6,599 bases of DNA, taken from the NCBI GenBank assembly GCA_005885015.1, contig VAYG01000077.1, positions 1-6,599 of the forward strand, in the 5' to 3' direction. The stretch is from Actinomycetota bacterium. GTDB lineage: Bacteria; Actinomycetota; UBA4738. Each line of letters opens with the position of its first letter. Positions within the stretch are counted from its first letter, which is position 1. Below, one piece after another: positions 5,482 to 6,599 of the stretch. A program made the position numbers and the translations under genes. A model generated the notes under the pieces. It searched no databases. It saw only the letters and a program-made list of their open reading frames with translations, and was not told the DNA's origin.

Positions 5482-6176
5482 CGTTCGCCTTGCTGTCCAT
5501 CCTTCCTTCGGGGGCCCCAGGCGGGCCCCGGAAGGCGGCGGCGGCGGTGTCGTTCTCGAACGACGGGCAATACATCGTGGCTGTGATCGAGGACCCGCAG
5601 GCGGACGCCGACGCCCTCGCCGCGGCCTTCGCTCAGCACGGCCTGGACATCACGGTGGAGCTCCTGCCCGTATCTCCGAGCCTGGTGGGGAAGATGGTCA
5701 TGGAGGACCAGGACCAGGGCCCCGACATCGAGACCCTGTTCGACGATCAGGCCGGATGCACGCTCCCAGGATCCACGAGCTGTCCGATCGGATTGCGCAT
5801 CCCGCTGGACTTCCACGGCAAGGCCCACATAGTGCTCGGTCGCGCCGGGGGGCCCGGGGAGGACTACGCCAGCGCCAACGACGCCTTCGCCCTGGGAGAG
5901 GCGCTGCATTGCAGCAAGTTGCGCGGCATGACGGTTCAGCAGGCCCTGCCGGTGCTGGCCCGCCGCGGCGTGACCGCGGTGTGGCGATCGAACGACCAAT
6001 CGATCGACAGGGTCGACGGCATCGACCCGGCCACCATCGCGGGTCAGTACGTCACCGACGCCGTGCCCCGGTCCGAGGGCGAGGTGTACATCTGGGCCGC
6101 GCCCACCCCGCCCGCCGAGCCGCAGCCCGGAACGCCTCTCGCCGACTACTACGCCCGGCTGGAGCGAGGCTGCTGA
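5352..6176 (+). CDS. Sigma-associated single-pass membrane protein with PASTA-like domain (main body)
   Basis: This frame is open from about 5352, but coding character is convincing only from roughly 5398-5415; before that third positions are poor in G/C and no ribosome binding site precedes the GTG at 5352. Numbered in the joined 300-residue product, it has a basic cap (RARIHRRR, 48-55), one transmembrane helix (about 56-77), and an extracytoplasmic part. That part has a first segment at about 88-190 (DGQYIVAVIEDPQADADALAAAFAQHG, then C162 and C170) and a PASTA-like module at about 213-276: C213, GMTVQQALPVLARRGVTAVWR, GQYVTDAVP, VYIWAAP. The last residue is Cys. The topology fits a regulator of the preceding ECF sigma factor: cytoplasmic N-terminus, one helix, outside sensor. 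Anti-sigma activity is inferred from position and topology only. It ends ten bases from the convergent permease gene. Confidence 0.75.
   Translation: MGRPPRAPRDRPGGPSVRPAPRARIHRRRWLVAAAAAAALGLLTFALLSILPSGAPGGPRKAAAAVSFSNDGQYIVAVIEDPQADADALAAAFAQHGLDITVELLPVSPSLVGKMVMEDQDQGPDIETLFDDQAGCTLPGSTSCPIGLRIPLDFHGKAHIVLGRAGGPGEDYASANDAFALGEALHCSKLRGMTVQQALPVLARRGVTAVWRSNDQSIDRVDGIDPATIAGQYVTDAVPRSEGEVYIWAAPTPPAEPQPGTPLADYYARLERGC
5410..5467 (+). other. Frameshift region: C6 run followed by two GC-rich hairpins
   Basis: Six C bases at 5410-5415 mark the probable change of frame. Ten bases later a perfect six-base stem, CCACCG (5426-5431) with CGGTGG (5436-5441), closes a GCGA tetraloop of the GNRA class. 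A second perfect eight-base stem, GCGGCGGC (5448-5455) with GCCGCCGC (5460-5467), closes a four-base loop. One extra C in the run would fuse the two frames. The hairpins could equally cause sequencing or polymerase errors, stimulate a -1 shift, or merely reflect Gly/Ala-rich high-GC coding. Confidence 0.5.
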
Positions 6177-6193
6177 CCCGCGAGCGTCAGGCC
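6168..6193. terminator. Weak bulged hairpin across the convergent stops (possible bidirectional terminator)
   Basis: CTGAC (6173-6177) pairs with GTCAG (6186-6190) around an eight-base loop, and GGC (6168-6170) pairs with GCC (6191-6193) across a two-base bulge. The structure covers both convergent stop codons (6174-6176 plus, 6187-6189 minus). No T-run follows on either strand, so termination is only a possibility. Confidence 0.22.
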
Positions 6194-6599
6194 GAAGCGC
6201 CCGAGTACCGTCGAAGGCCCCGCTTCCAGAACCACCGGGTGAACGCGGACAGGGCCATGGCGAACACCGCGGCGATCGCCAGGTTGGCCGAGGTCAGCCG
6301 GCCGGTCAGGGCCTGGGCCGGGATGGTGACGGCGAAGGCCACCGGCACCAGGAACGTGAGGCTCGCCCGCAGCCCCACCGGATAGATGCCGATCGGCCAG
6401 CGGCCGGTGGCGTAGATCCCGTCGAACAGGTTCCCCACCCATTCGAGCCGGATGATCCAGAACACGCCGACCGAGATGATCAGCCAGAAGCAATACAGCA
6501 TGATCGCCCCGAGGAGGAGGGCCAGCCCGAAGCGAAGCGCCTGCCACGGCCCCACCCCTCCTCGCAGCTGGACCAGGGCCACGGTCAACACGGCCGCAC
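6187..6599 (-). CDS. ABC-2 family transporter permease, C-terminal part (5' end outside window)
   Basis: About 136 residues of a membrane permease are visible on the minus strand; the frame is open to the window edge, so the N-terminal half or so is missing. The GTG at 6589-6591 is taken as an internal codon. The sequence matches, from memory, the C-terminal half of the ABC-2 family transporter proteins (PF06182, formerly DUF990). It has a long hydrophobic stretch LALLLGAIMLYCFWLIISVGVFW, then RWPIGIYPVGLRASLTFLVPVAFAVTIPAQALTGR, a last helix, and the ending RWFWKRGLRRYSGASA, where the closing aromatic/basic plus Y-G-A pattern is characteristic. Such permeases come in pairs with an ATP-binding subunit, whose genes would lie beyond the right edge (upstream on this strand). 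Substrate unknown. It converges on the sigma-partner gene with ten bases between stops. Confidence 0.85.
   Translation of the reverse strand, partial: AAVLTVALVQLRGGVGPWQALRFGLALLLGAIMLYCFWLIISVGVFWIIRLEWVGNLFDGIYATGRWPIGIYPVGLRASLTFLVPVAFAVTIPAQALTGRLTSANLAIAAVFAMALSAFTRWFWKRGLRRYSGASA

Overview
The window looks like a stretch of a high-GC bacterial chromosome, most plausibly from an uncultured actinobacterium. The hints are strong G/C at third codon positions, frequent GTG starts, tight gene packing with ATGA/GTGA stop-start overlaps, and a SCO7613-type membrane protein. No marker gene fixes the lineage, so this is an inference. I see no rRNA, tRNA, CRISPR array, insertion sequence or phage gene, and no gap between genes exceeds about 120 bases.

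Layout, left to right. (1) Positions 1-1790, plus strand: the 3' part of a polytopic membrane protein (SCO7613 C-terminal-like), overlapping by four bases a PrsW-family intramembrane protease with its acidic and histidine motifs present. (2) Positions 1791-3799, plus strand: a 111-base leader with a promoter-like sequence and two dyads built from the same TGACC/GGTCA half-site, then an O-antigen ligase/Wzy-like polytopic protein, overlapped by four bases with a small exported four-cysteine protein of unknown function. (3) Positions 3801-4562, minus strand: a class I SAM-dependent methyltransferase, convergent with the exported protein (one base between stops). (4) Positions 4679-6176, plus strand: an ECF sigma factor overlapped by four bases with its partner, a single-pass membrane protein with a PASTA-like C-terminal module. 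In this sequence the partner is split between two reading frames, the likely junction being a run of six C at 5410-5415. (5) Positions 6187-6599, minus strand: the C-terminal part of an ABC-2 type permease (PF06182-like) running off the window.

How they may work together: the ligase-like protein, exported protein and methyltransferase suggest envelope glycan or secreted glycoprotein work. The ECF sigma factor with a membrane partner suggests envelope signalling. PrsW proteases are known in Bacillus to start release of an ECF sigma factor by cleaving its membrane anti-sigma, so PrsW and the sigma/partner pair in one window is suggestive, but they are about 3 kb apart and in different transcription units.

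The observations most worth checking are the frameshifted sigma partner with two strong hairpins after the C-run, the paired TGACC/GGTCA dyads 63 bp apart around the ligase promoter, and the coupled ligase/exported-protein pair.
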